Shown: one piece after another, positions 48,906 to 58,450 of the stretch
Layout: each line of letters begins with the position of its first letter
Numbering within the stretch: position 1 is the first letter of the stretch
Assembly (NCBI GenBank): GCA_048013815.1
Contig: CM106585.1
Location: forward strand, 22,754,001-22,818,000
Direction of reading: 5' to 3'
Length of the DNA: 64,000 nucleotides
DNA from: Setoptus koraiensis
Taxonomy: Eukaryota > Arthropoda
The notes under the pieces: generated by a model
Told to the model about the DNA's origin: nothing
The model's input: only the letters and a program-made list of their open reading frames with translations
Databases searched by the model: none
Made by a program: the position numbers and the translations under genes

Positions 48906-51900
48906 ATGTCGGAAAATAACGACAACAAATCAGCAATGAATCCACAATCAAGCACAAACAACGACCCAGAATCTTCAGGCAACATCCCTAAATATCATGG
49001 GAAAGAATTTGGAGTATGGAAGATCCAAATGAAGTACGTTCTAGTAGGTCGAGGACTTGGTTCTGTGTTAGAGGATTCTTCAAACACATCGAAGAACGAC
49101 AAAGCAATGCAATATTTGATGATGGGTCTAGATGCGAAACACGTCAAATTAGTGATGGAATGCAGGACACCAAAGGATGTATGGGACAGATTAAATGAAG
49201 TTCATGAATCGAATTCGCAGGCAGCACAAATTCCACTACAAAAGGAATTCTTCAAATTAGAACTGCGACGAAATGAATCAGCCGCAGAGTACCTCTCTCG
49301 AGCTGAAAACATCCAAAGTCAATTACAAGACACTGGTATGGTAATCGATCAAACTACACTTTTAGGAAAAATAATCGATGGACTACCGAGTGAATACAAA
49401 TCATTCACAACCATGTGGCAAAATTTGGATACAGATAAGAAGACAATAGCAGGTCTACTATCACGCCTGACTGCTGAACAGAAACTTCTGGTTACTGAAA
49501 AAGACGATGGCTCCGTAGCATACAATTCAGATGCACAAAAACGCCACGTAGACAGAATATTTCGGAACAAAAAACAGAATAAGAATAGAAACGCCGATCG
49601 GGATCCCAAAGGATCGAATCCGAGAAAGGTGTTGAAATGCTTTTTCTGTCACGAGGTCGGACATTTCAAACGAGATTGTCCTCAAAAAGCTCGAAGCAGG
49701 TTAAACAGGCAACAAAACTACTACAGTAGGAATCAAACAACGACATCGGGAAACAACAATAGTTCAGCTGCCGATTACGCAACGGCAATCGTAGCAGAGG
49801 CGAATTCGTCTGACACTAAAAGCCAATATTGGTGCATGGATAGTGGAGCAACACAACACATGACGAATGATAAGTCTAACATGATGAACTATAAAGAACT
49901 CGAAGAACCGGAAATGATTAGGTTCGCAGACAATGGTGTTGGAGAAGGGTATGGCACAGGAGATATACTAGCTTTCGCTATTGTGGATGGATGCCCTGAA
50001 CAAGTACTATTAAAAGATGTACTTTACGTTCCAAGCATACGTAATAAATTGCTTTCTATGAGTGCAGCCGCTGATAATGGATGCCACAGCGTGGTAGATC
50101 AGGCATATGCTGCGATCATCAACGATAACGGGAAAACCGTCATTCACGCAAACAGATTTGGAAACTTATACAAAGTTAATCTGATGGAAACCAAAACTAT
50201 GGCTCATGCAGAGGCTAATAATACTCTCGCATCACAAGATACACTAGATGTATTACACAAACGGATGGTACATGTTAGTAAAAATACGATCATAAATATG
50301 ATTAAATCAAAATGTACTATAGGCTTGGAGGACCTAGAAATCGATATTCAAGGATCCACTTCTAATGAAGTGATCGATTGTATACCTTGCGCACAAGGAA
50401 AGCTCACCAAGAAGCCGTTTCCGGTTAAAACAACTCAACGGTCTAGTTCAGTTGGAGAAAAAGTCCATAGTGACATAGGAGGTCCCATAGGTGTAGAAAC
50501 CTTAGCCGGAGCTAAGTATTACATTCTATTCAAAGATGAGTACTCGACATATCGCTTTGTCTACTTCATGAAATCTCGATCGGAAGCCTACGATGCTATT
50601 CGAGATTGTTACAGACAAGTCCATGGAGATACCGGAAAAACGATCAGAAACCTAATAACTGATCGCGGATCTGAATACATGAGTAATCGTACTCAAGACT
50701 TCCTGCGTGAAAAATCTGTGTCTCATATAACCTCTGCCCCATTCACACCAGAACAAAATGGTCTAATCGAACGAGACAACAGGACATTAATGAATTCCGT
50801 TAGAGCAATACTGGAAAACAACAAGATTCCAGGAAAACTCTGGGGCGAGGCGCTTAGCACTGTGGTCTATGTGTTAAATCGTGTGGTAAACAAACAGTCA
50901 CACGGAAGAACACCTTTCGAAACTTACTTCAACCGGAAGCCACGGATCTCACATTTGAGAATCTTTGGTTGTCTTGCATTCGTCAAGGAACAACATAAGA
51001 AAAGAAGTGGATACCAGGACAAATTAGAAGTACGAAGCAAACCTATGATGTTTGTTGGATACGAAAGAGACCACACGTACCGATTGTATGACCCCGAGTC
51101 CAATCGAGTTACTATAAGCAAAGACGTCGTCTTCGGTGAAAGAAAGACGATTAAATCGGACCTAACAGATTATCCGATTGTAATCAAGTACTTCGGAGGT
51201 CAAGGAGATAATAAATCCCCAGACTCAGATAACGTTGACATCACAGGCAACAATACAATACAGACTGATGAGAATAACGAAGACAATGACATTTCATTTC
51301 GATCAATCGAAGAAATAGACGAGGACTTGGAAAGATCATCTACACCTGATGATGATAATAATACCCAGAGACCCGACCTCAATATATTAAGAGGTACACC
51401 GAGAACGCCGATGCCGCCACCTTATTCTCCAATTGTCCCCGCACACCGGAGAACGAGACCATCTACGAACATTAATAACGATACTGGTCAAGTAGAGATA
51501 GCCCCTGTTCCACCATCAAGAGAACAGAGTAGACGATACGATCTGCGAAACAAAGAGCAGGTCGATTATTTTAAAGAGAAGATTTCACAATACGCTGAAG
51601 CCTTACTCACAGGAGGTGACGAACCTATCAATTACAATGATGCTATTAATCATGATAGGGACAGGATACATTGGAAAACTGCAATGGATGCTGAAATAAA
51701 TGCATTGAAGGCGAATAATACATGGGTCATGTGCAAGCTACCTCCCGGTAGAAAAGCAATCACAAACAAATGGGTTTACAAAATAAAGCGAAACAACGAC
51801 GGGTCGATACAAAAATACAAAGCCCGGTTGGTCGCTTGTGGATACTCACAAAAATATGGTATCGATTATACAGAGACATTCTCTCCAGTTGCAAGGCTAG

Positions 51901-54119
51901 AGACAGTACGCATACTGCTAACAATAGCAGCAACTGAAAACATGGAAATAGCTCACTTTGATGTGGAGACAGCATTTCTCCATGGAATACTAAAAGAAGA
52001 AATATACATGAACCAACCAATAGGATACAACAATGGCACTGGTGAAGTATGTAGACTAAAACGAAGCCTATATGGCTTAAAACAAGCAAGCCGCGTGTGG
52101 AATGAATGTTTTGTCACCTACTTAAAGGAATTAAAATTTAAGCAACTAACAAACGATAGTTGTGTATTCAAAAGGAAATTCGACGACAAAACCACGCTTA
52201 TCATAGCGCTATACGTTGACGACGGCTTGGTTTGCTGCAATGATCGTGATAAACTGAATAATCTTATCAAAATGTTGAAATCAAGATTCGCTATTACTGT
52301 TATGGATGCGAATTGTTATCTTGGATTACAAATAACTAGAAACAGGACTCTGAAAACGATCATGTTATCACAGCAATATTTCATATCGAAGATACTTGAC
52401 AAATTCAATATGAACGACGCGAAAGACGTCTCGACCCCACTCGACTGTAATCAAGTACTAAGCAAAAATGGTGCATTAGATGGCAACTACCACGCCACGG
52501 TTGATGTTCCATATCGTGAAGCAATAGGATCAATTATGTGGTTAATGCTGGGTTCAAGACCAGACATAGCCTTTGCAGTGACATATCTGTCACGTTTCTG
52601 CGAAGAGCCGAAATTGGTCCATTGGGAAGCAATCAAACGTCTTATACGTTTCATTAAAGTAACACAACACGATGTGCTAGTGTTAGGTGGGAGATCGAAT
52701 AACAGTCTAGAATGCTACGTCGACGCAGATCACGCAGGCGACGTAGATGATAGGAAATCAACAGCAGGATATCTATTATACCTCAATGGAGGAGTTATCA
52801 TTTGGCGATCCACTAAAGAGCCAAATGTGTCCATCTCTACAACGGAATCCGAATTCGTTGCCGCAAGCATTGCTTCGAGAGATGTATTATGGGCGAGACA
52901 CCTGTTAGAGGAATTGGATCGTAAGGAAAAGAAACCTACGCCAATTTACATCGATAATCAAGGTGCCATCAAAATTGCTTACAATCCGCAATTACGTAAC
53001 AAGACAAAACATATTGATATCACATATATGTTTGTTCGGGATCTACAATCAAGAGGCGAAATACAAGCCTCATATGTGAAATCCGAAGATCAAGTCGCGG
53101 ATGCGCTAACAAAGCCATTGTCACGCGACAAACACAGGAAATTCAAGGCTCTAATGGGAATTTCAGAGCCGGTGGGAGCTTATTCTACAAACAAGTTATC
53201 AACCGTCATGCTTGCTATGACACTTGTTTTGTGCATAAGCGGACTGATTGACTGCAGGAGGATGAACTTTCACTTTGTACTTGACATAAATAACCCTTGT
53301 CATCTGTTTAACAAAGTATCCTATAATAACTGTAATCAGACATCCACACAAATAGAATTACAGTGCGTCTGTAATGAATTCTTTGATAGTCGGCTACACC
53401 CGATTATGAGGGAACTGAGGTTATGTCTACCGACGGTCAAGTCGAAAAGAGAAACCTTCAACCCAATATCAAACTTAAGTGGTCTCGCAGTGACTAATCT
53501 GTTTAAAACAGAATTTCAAGTGGACAACATCAATCGCTTCGAACAATTGAAGTACAAACTTGGTAATGTAATAGAAATTGGCGCTGAAAACCTTATAAGA
53601 GATGAAATGAACGAGATGATAAAATCTGATATGATTGCTATAAGCAACGTACTGGCAGAAGATCAACTCATACATAGATCTGTGCTATGGGACGCCAATC
53701 GGTTTCTATATGCATTCCATCTGATGGATATAAAAACACTCGTCACTGAAGCTCTCATACAAAGGATAGTAGAAGAATGTAGATGGGGGAAAATGGCAAT
53801 ACCTGAGCTAGCTGAACTGCTTAGCTACCCTGATCTAACTAAAATACACACGAGAGACACTACACTTTTGGAAATCACAGTAAACATCGATAACCAAAAT
53901 ATAAATTTTGTGTTTACTGCTCGTCTTCACGAAGAAGACAGCCAGACAAGGCACGGTTACAGTGCAGTTTGGATCTTAATTATATGGAGTTTTATCGGGA
54001 TAAACATATTCATTGGACTCAAAATTTATCACAAATTTATAATGAAAACCGGAAACGAAGCAGGTCGTGAAATGAGCGAAGCTTTCGAATTAAACTATGA
54101 TGTCCCGGACACTCATTAG
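48906..54119 (+). CDS. Copia Gag-Pol polyprotein with in-frame env-like domain
   Basis: 1,737 residues. Gag (UBN2-type, ~28-195: KYHGKEFGVWKIQMKYVL...AEYLSRAENIQSQL), zinc knuckle CFFCHEVGHFKRDC (~245). Protease CMDSGATQHMT (~311). Integrase: HKRMVHVS pre-integrase region (~450), then SDIGGP, ITDRGSEYMS and ERDNRTLMNSVRA (~521, 585, 621). RT: WVYKIKRNNDGSI...ARLVACGYSQ (~955), LYVDDGLV (~1,103). RNase H: CYVDADHAGDVDDRKSTAGY (~1,272), TTESEFVAAS (~1,311). From ~1,430: a hydrophobic leader (STVMLAMTLVLCISGLIDC), several Cys, a K-S-K-R basic site near 1,517 followed by a moderately hydrophobic run, helical region, and a membrane segment (AVWILIIWSFIGINIFIGL, ~1,685-1,705) with a short tail. Confidence 0.95.
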   Translation: MSENNDNKSAMNPQSSTNNDPESSGNIPKYHGKEFGVWKIQMKYVLVGRGLGSVLEDSSNTSKNDKAMQYLMMGLDAKHVKLVMECRTPKDVWDRLNEVHESNSQAAQIPLQKEFFKLELRRNESAAEYLSRAENIQSQLQDTGMVIDQTTLLGKIIDGLPSEYKSFTTMWQNLDTDKKTIAGLLSRLTAEQKLLVTEKDDGSVAYNSDAQKRHVDRIFRNKKQNKNRNADRDPKGSNPRKVLKCFFCHEVGHFKRDCPQKARSRLNRQQNYYSRNQTTTSGNNNSSAADYATAIVAEANSSDTKSQYWCMDSGATQHMTNDKSNMMNYKELEEPEMIRFADNGVGEGYGTGDILAFAIVDGCPEQVLLKDVLYVPSIRNKLLSMSAAADNGCHSVVDQAYAAIINDNGKTVIHANRFGNLYKVNLMETKTMAHAEANNTLASQDTLDVLHKRMVHVSKNTIINMIKSKCTIGLEDLEIDIQGSTSNEVIDCIPCAQGKLTKKPFPVKTTQRSSSVGEKVHSDIGGPIGVETLAGAKYYILFKDEYSTYRFVYFMKSRSEAYDAIRDCYRQVHGDTGKTIRNLITDRGSEYMSNRTQDFLREKSVSHITSAPFTPEQNGLIERDNRTLMNSVRAILENNKIPGKLWGEALSTVVYVLNRVVNKQSHGRTPFETYFNRKPRISHLRIFGCLAFVKEQHKKRSGYQDKLEVRSKPMMFVGYERDHTYRLYDPESNRVTISKDVVFGERKTIKSDLTDYPIVIKYFGGQGDNKSPDSDNVDITGNNTIQTDENNEDNDISFRSIEEIDEDLERSSTPDDDNNTQRPDLNILRGTPRTPMPPPYSPIVPAHRRTRPSTNINNDTGQVEIAPVPPSREQSRRYDLRNKEQVDYFKEKISQYAEALLTGGDEPINYNDAINHDRDRIHWKTAMDAEINALKANNTWVMCKLPPGRKAITNKWVYKIKRNNDGSIQKYKARLVACGYSQKYGIDYTETFSPVARLETVRILLTIAATENMEIAHFDVETAFLHGILKEEIYMNQPIGYNNGTGEVCRLKRSLYGLKQASRVWNECFVTYLKELKFKQLTNDSCVFKRKFDDKTTLIIALYVDDGLVCCNDRDKLNNLIKMLKSRFAITVMDANCYLGLQITRNRTLKTIMLSQQYFISKILDKFNMNDAKDVSTPLDCNQVLSKNGALDGNYHATVDVPYREAIGSIMWLMLGSRPDIAFAVTYLSRFCEEPKLVHWEAIKRLIRFIKVTQHDVLVLGGRSNNSLECYVDADHAGDVDDRKSTAGYLLYLNGGVIIWRSTKEPNVSISTTESEFVAASIASRDVLWARHLLEELDRKEKKPTPIYIDNQGAIKIAYNPQLRNKTKHIDITYMFVRDLQSRGEIQASYVKSEDQVADALTKPLSRDKHRKFKALMGISEPVGAYSTNKLSTVMLAMTLVLCISGLIDCRRMNFHFVLDINNPCHLFNKVSYNNCNQTSTQIELQCVCNEFFDSRLHPIMRELRLCLPTVKSKRETFNPISNLSGLAVTNLFKTEFQVDNINRFEQLKYKLGNVIEIGAENLIRDEMNEMIKSDMIAISNVLAEDQLIHRSVLWDANRFLYAFHLMDIKTLVTEALIQRIVEECRWGKMAIPELAELLSYPDLTKIHTRDTTLLEITVNIDNQNINFVFTARLHEEDSQTRHGYSAVWILIIWSFIGINIFIGLKIYHKFIMKTGNEAGREMSEAFELNYDVPDTH

Positions 54120-54146
54120 GCAAGCTCCATAGACAGAGCGCTAATT

Positions 54147-54160
54147 GGATTGGGTGGGAG
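54147..54160 (+). promoter_or_regulatory. Polypurine tract of the copia element
   Basis: GGATTGGGTGGGAG directly precedes the 3' LTR. Confidence 0.75.
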
Positions 54161-54429
54161 TATTGGAAATAGCAATCCAACTGAGCATGCGCATCTCCCG
54201 CGTCCTTCAAGGAGACTACGAAGACGCATGCGTAGAAGACGTTATATACTACGTCATATACTACGCATGCGTAGACATCACAATCATTGTTCACGAATGT
54301 TCGACGCGTAGTATAAATAGAGCGCGCATTCGCTATATATCTTTACTTGTAGTTTACACACCAAACAATAAACTGCTATATACAAAATACATATACAAGT
54401 CTATCTTGTGCCAACGCTGCTTTCTAATA
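54161..54429 (+). repeat. 3' LTR of the copia element
   Basis: Identical by eye over 269 bp to the 5' LTR. Confidence 0.95.
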
Positions 54430-54951
54430 GTGTGTGTGTTGTGCATGTTGCTCGCAACATTCTGTGCTAGTATGATCAGAAATCAATTGGTCGATTTCGA
54501 GACAGAGAGAAATTTCGGATGACGGATGTCATGTGAATATTGTGATTTCGGTTGTTGTAGCGATTAGGTCCCCACTCAGATCTCGATGAAACTTCCGGTG
54601 CGGGTCCCCCTTGACCCCAATAGAATGGAAAAAGTGGTCCGGAAGTGCGGAAACTTCCGGTTCCGGTTTTCCAAAAAGTTGAAGCTAGAGCTCCAAGATT
54701 CACCATAGAGACGTTTCAAGCTACGCTGAACACGATGACATAATTTTCAGCTCTATGCGACTTCCGGTTTTCGAGATATAGAGATATTACTAGGGTTAGA
54801 AGACCGGAAGTGACCAAATTATTGCTTCGCTGCGCTCGGGGATGCACATGCGGTGTGTCTGAGAACTCGGCCTGCGGCCTCGTATTCTGGAGGCCGTCAC
54901 ATCTCCGTCGTCGCTCCCGCGACGACTGCGTGCGACGGGAACCCTTCGGGT
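54430..54951. repeat. Right half of the copia target repeat and a CCGGAAGTG-family copy
   Basis: 54,430-54,545 completes the repeat cut by the copia element. 54,548-54,951 starts GGTTGTTGTAGCGATTAGG, has GGAAGTGCGGAAACTTCCGG, and enters the GC-rich part (GGCCTGCGGCCTCG) before the gap. Confidence 0.8.
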
Positions 54952-55451
54952 NNNNNNNNNNNNNNNNNNNNNNNNNNNNNNNNNNNNNNNNNNNNNNNNN
55001 NNNNNNNNNNNNNNNNNNNNNNNNNNNNNNNNNNNNNNNNNNNNNNNNNNNNNNNNNNNNNNNNNNNNNNNNNNNNNNNNNNNNNNNNNNNNNNNNNNNN
55101 NNNNNNNNNNNNNNNNNNNNNNNNNNNNNNNNNNNNNNNNNNNNNNNNNNNNNNNNNNNNNNNNNNNNNNNNNNNNNNNNNNNNNNNNNNNNNNNNNNNN
55201 NNNNNNNNNNNNNNNNNNNNNNNNNNNNNNNNNNNNNNNNNNNNNNNNNNNNNNNNNNNNNNNNNNNNNNNNNNNNNNNNNNNNNNNNNNNNNNNNNNNN
55301 NNNNNNNNNNNNNNNNNNNNNNNNNNNNNNNNNNNNNNNNNNNNNNNNNNNNNNNNNNNNNNNNNNNNNNNNNNNNNNNNNNNNNNNNNNNNNNNNNNNN
55401 NNNNNNNNNNNNNNNNNNNNNNNNNNNNNNNNNNNNNNNNNNNNNNNNNNN
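54952..55451. other. Assembly gap (500 N)
   Basis: 500 N right after the GC-rich part of a repeat copy; ORFs spanning it are artefacts. Confidence 1.
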
Positions 55452-55591
55452 TTCGTTCGTATGGGCCATTTAATTGAACTTCTCTACATTTTATCGGTTG
55501 AGCTTTCTTCAGTAATCATCCTGTCCTGGATTTGTAGTTCGTGGATCTTATATCTCCTAGATAGGCCTACGAAGCTCCTATTTAGTATACT

Positions 55592-55837
55592 TCACTCCTC
55601 ATTTGGTGCCGCTGTTGTAGTTCGATGTTCGTGTATCGCATGTAGCATGTCATCCAAACTTTTTCTGCTTGGATAGGGTCGTGGAGGTCTGGTTGTTGTC
55701 CTCCTCGGAGTAATTTTAAAATTTGTCCGGCGATTAAATTTGTAAGGTGCTGGTGGACGGACAGCCAATCCATGTGATGCAATCAATAGTACAATAGCCA
55801 CGACAACGATGATGATTATTTGTTTTTTGTTTAACAT
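55592..55837 (-). CDS. Small protein with signal peptide or anchor, Arg/Pro/Thr-rich (81 residues)
   Basis: ATG at 55,837: MLNKKQIIIIVVVAIVLLIA is a strong hydrophobic leader with Lys before it, followed by HGLAVRPPAPYKFNRR, PRRTTTRPPRPYP and a helical C-terminus. No introns and no recognised family. The leader plus basic Pro/Thr-rich mature part suggests a secreted or membrane-anchored peptide. Near-by AT-rich sequence gives no other gene. It could be a relic of the same virus-like material as the 32.6-39 kb cluster; that is a guess. Confidence 0.45.
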   Translation of the reverse strand: MLNKKQIIIIVVVAIVLLIASHGLAVRPPAPYKFNRRTNFKITPRRTTTRPPRPYPSRKSLDDMLHAIHEHRTTTAAPNEE

Positions 55838-56499
55838 TTTGTTCGCTTGAGAATTCTAAATCTAATTGATTTGTGTATTTATAATATCTATGATGATTTC
55901 GACTATATCTAATATTTGCGAGTGACGACTATCTTCCTAGTTCACCCCCTTATATACTCAATAATTGCGCTCTAGAGGTTGACTATTCCCTTGATGCGTG
56001 TGCTGATGGCAACAAGAAATTCTTCATTGATGTACATTTCAGACGAAATCAGTCGGCATTCTCGCTCTGCAATTTCGTTTGTAGTATTCACTACACTTCC
56101 AGTAGCACGTCCCATCTCGAAATCTATCCTGATAATATGAATAACCAGATATAACAGCCATTTCTTTACCTTTGCTGGACTTTGTAATCTTCATCACTAC
56201 GACCTCTTAGTCGATTTCTATCGGTTGTTCATCTATTGTTGTCCTCCAGTCGTCGCGCTGAATGCCGCAGGCATCCAGCGTGGACGGGAGGCCGTAAGGT
56301 GCCCGGCGAGGACGGCAGGCCGAAGGCCTGCTATACAGCAAGTACGGAAAACCGAGGAGAGCAGAGAAATCCGCGCTTAGGCGAAATAATCTGTAGATGA
56401 AAGGTGCGTTAGTGGAAGTGTACTGTGTCCTGGCGAAAACTAAGATAGACTAGAATCAACATCGCCGGGTTGACCGGAACTTTCGAAGAAGGCTTCCGG
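55838..56499. other. Mostly unannotated DNA with a GC-rich palindromic stretch
   Basis: 56,240-56,340 has GCCGCAGGC / GGAGGCCGTAAGG / GGCAGGCCGAAGGCCTG words like those at 15,770-15,830. Otherwise nothing recognised. Confidence 0.4.
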
Positions 56500-56634
56500 A
56501 TGAGAAAGAAGATAGAAATATACGACGAAGATCGCGACACAGCACGAGCATGGATAAACACATACATGTTTGATTCAGAACTCAAAGTCTGGGACGTTAA
56601 GACCAAAGCCTTACGCTTCCCTGTATTCCCATAG
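56500..56634 (+). CDS. Orphan ORF fragment (44 residues)
   Basis: Reads MRKKIEIYDEDRDTARAWIN to ...VWDVKTKALRFPVFP; the frame opens slightly upstream (TGTFEEGFR). Protein-like composition, but no family recognised and no start context. Probably a relic. Confidence 0.25.
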   Translation: MRKKIEIYDEDRDTARAWINTYMFDSELKVWDVKTKALRFPVFP

Positions 56635-56639
56635 GGTTA

Positions 56640-58164
56640 ACATTGTTAACGTTTAGATACCTTGAATGGTTGAGCAGTTTCTGCTGTACTACAATCTTCT
56701 AGTTCTAACGCCTCTAGCTTCCAGTGCACTAAATCCGAGTTGTATACAGCTAGCCTTCTGCTGTGCTAAATTCATCTAGTTAGCATCACAGTATTGAACG
56801 TGCTACTCTCGTCTAGTTACAGCCACATCAGCATTGACAGTGCTGAGAAGCAGTAGTTATTCTGAATAGTATCTACTGTTCTACAATCTCCTAGTTCCAA
56901 CACCTCTAGCTTCCAGTGCACTAAATCCGAATTGTATACAGCTAGCCTTCTGCTGTGCTAATTTCATCTAGTTAGCATCTCAGCTTTGAGCGTGCTAATA
57001 GCGTCTAGTAAGTGAACGCGCATAGCATTCTATGTGCTAAATTTAACTAATCAACATTGTAAGCTTTGAGTGTTCTAAATTTATCTAGTTTATTTCTCAC
57101 AGTACAGCTTTCACCGTGCTATTTTTTCCTAGTTGGAAAAAGCACTGATTTGTTCTACCCACGTGAATAAACGTATCTGCCAGAACCACCCCAATAGCTA
57201 CTTAATTAAAATTAAGCGCTAATTAAGCGCTCGAAATACTGATACAATTGATTGGAATATAGAAGCGAGTATGTGATAACATGTCGGATATAACCATCTA
57301 GATTTACAGTTATGTGCCTTTGACAGTGCTAATTGTGCGTTCAAACTGTGCCGAAGTTTTTATACGCCTCTTTTTTCAGACGCATCCTCAGATCGTGAAG
57401 CGAAAATGGTTGTGGCAGTATTTCGTCTGGAACGCTCTCGAAATACGCCTCCGGGCGTTTGCCACTTTTGCTAATTGAGTGTAGTAGCTTAATATAGGAT
57501 GTTGATAACTCATAGATATCTGTCTCACCCCATACTTGCTCCGACTCTGACTTCTTCGGGAGGACACTAATAATTTCTAATTTAGCTCTTTCATTAGCTT
57601 CTTTTTTTTATTCTTGTCTTGTTTTTTGGTGCTCCATTATTACTTTTTTTCTGCTTGAGTACTATATATATAAAAAGACTGATCAACATGATTCGTGAAA
57701 CTATCATCAGAAAATCGAATTTTCAATTTCGAATTTCGAAGTTCGGATTGTGACCACGGAACTCTGACCACCGAACTTCGACAGAGCAGCTGAAACTATC
57801 ATCAGAAAATCGAATTTTCAATTTCGAAGTTCGAAATGTGACCATCGAACATTGACCGTCGAACATCGAACGAGCAGATGAAACTGTTATCAGGAATTCG
57901 AATTTTCAATTTCGAAGTTCGAATTCTGACCACCCAACTTCTCACAAATTTGACCAAGTCAAATCTCCATAGGATTACATACGAAATATTTTCGAGTGAA
58001 GCGAGTCGAATCTCCCTAGGAATACATGTGTAATGTTGAGGAGAATTTCAGGATTCTCACAAATGTGACCAAGTCAAACCTCCATAGGATTACATAGTCA
58101 CGTGAATAAACATATCTGCCAGAACCACCTCAATAGCTACTTAATTAAAATTAAGCGCTAAAAA
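56640..58164. repeat. TAGCAC/CTAG blocks, TTCGAA satellite and AGCGCTTAATT termini
   Basis: 56,640-57,120: alternating GTGCTAAATTCATCTAGTTA and CACAGT units. 57,201-57,220 and 58,140-58,159: CTTAATTAAAATTAAGCGCT, each preceded by GTGAATAAAC and CCAGAACCACC words. 57,690-57,950: TTCGAA satellite in inverted orientation to 41,790-42,300. No gene. Confidence 0.7.
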
Positions 58165-58450
58165 GTCGGTTGTTCTAGCGATTAGGTCCCAGCGCCGATT
58201 ATGATGAAACTTCCGGTACAGGTTCATCTTGACCCAAAACCATCAGGAGAAGTGGTCTGGAAGTGCGGAAACTTCCGGTTCCGGTTTTACCTTAAGTTGC
58301 TTCTAGAGAGTTGAAACTCACCAGACTAACGATATAGATGACGATTAACACGATGACATAAATTCCAGCTCTTCACCAGTTCCGGTTCTCTGGTTATAGC
58401 GATATCTCAAGAAGTGAGAGACCGGAAATTGCCAAATTCATGCTTCGATA
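58165..58450. repeat. CCGGAAGTG-family copy
   Basis: Starts GGTTGTTCTAGCGATTAGGT directly after an AGCGCT terminus and carries GGAAGTGCGGAAACTTCCGG. Confidence 0.75.

Larger units (their letters stand above)
48205..54429 (+). mobile_element. Env-bearing Ty1/copia retroelement, whole-looking and very young
   Basis: 6,225 bp: LTR 48,205-48,473, primer site, one 1,737-codon ORF, polypurine tract and LTR 54,161-54,429. The two 269-bp LTRs are identical by eye. A 5-bp duplication GTGTG flanks it (48,200-48,204; 54,430-54,434). It looks whole; I see no breaks. The integrase-before-RT order defines copia (Pseudoviridae). The in-frame env-like C-terminus is exceptional in animals. Confidence 0.95.
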
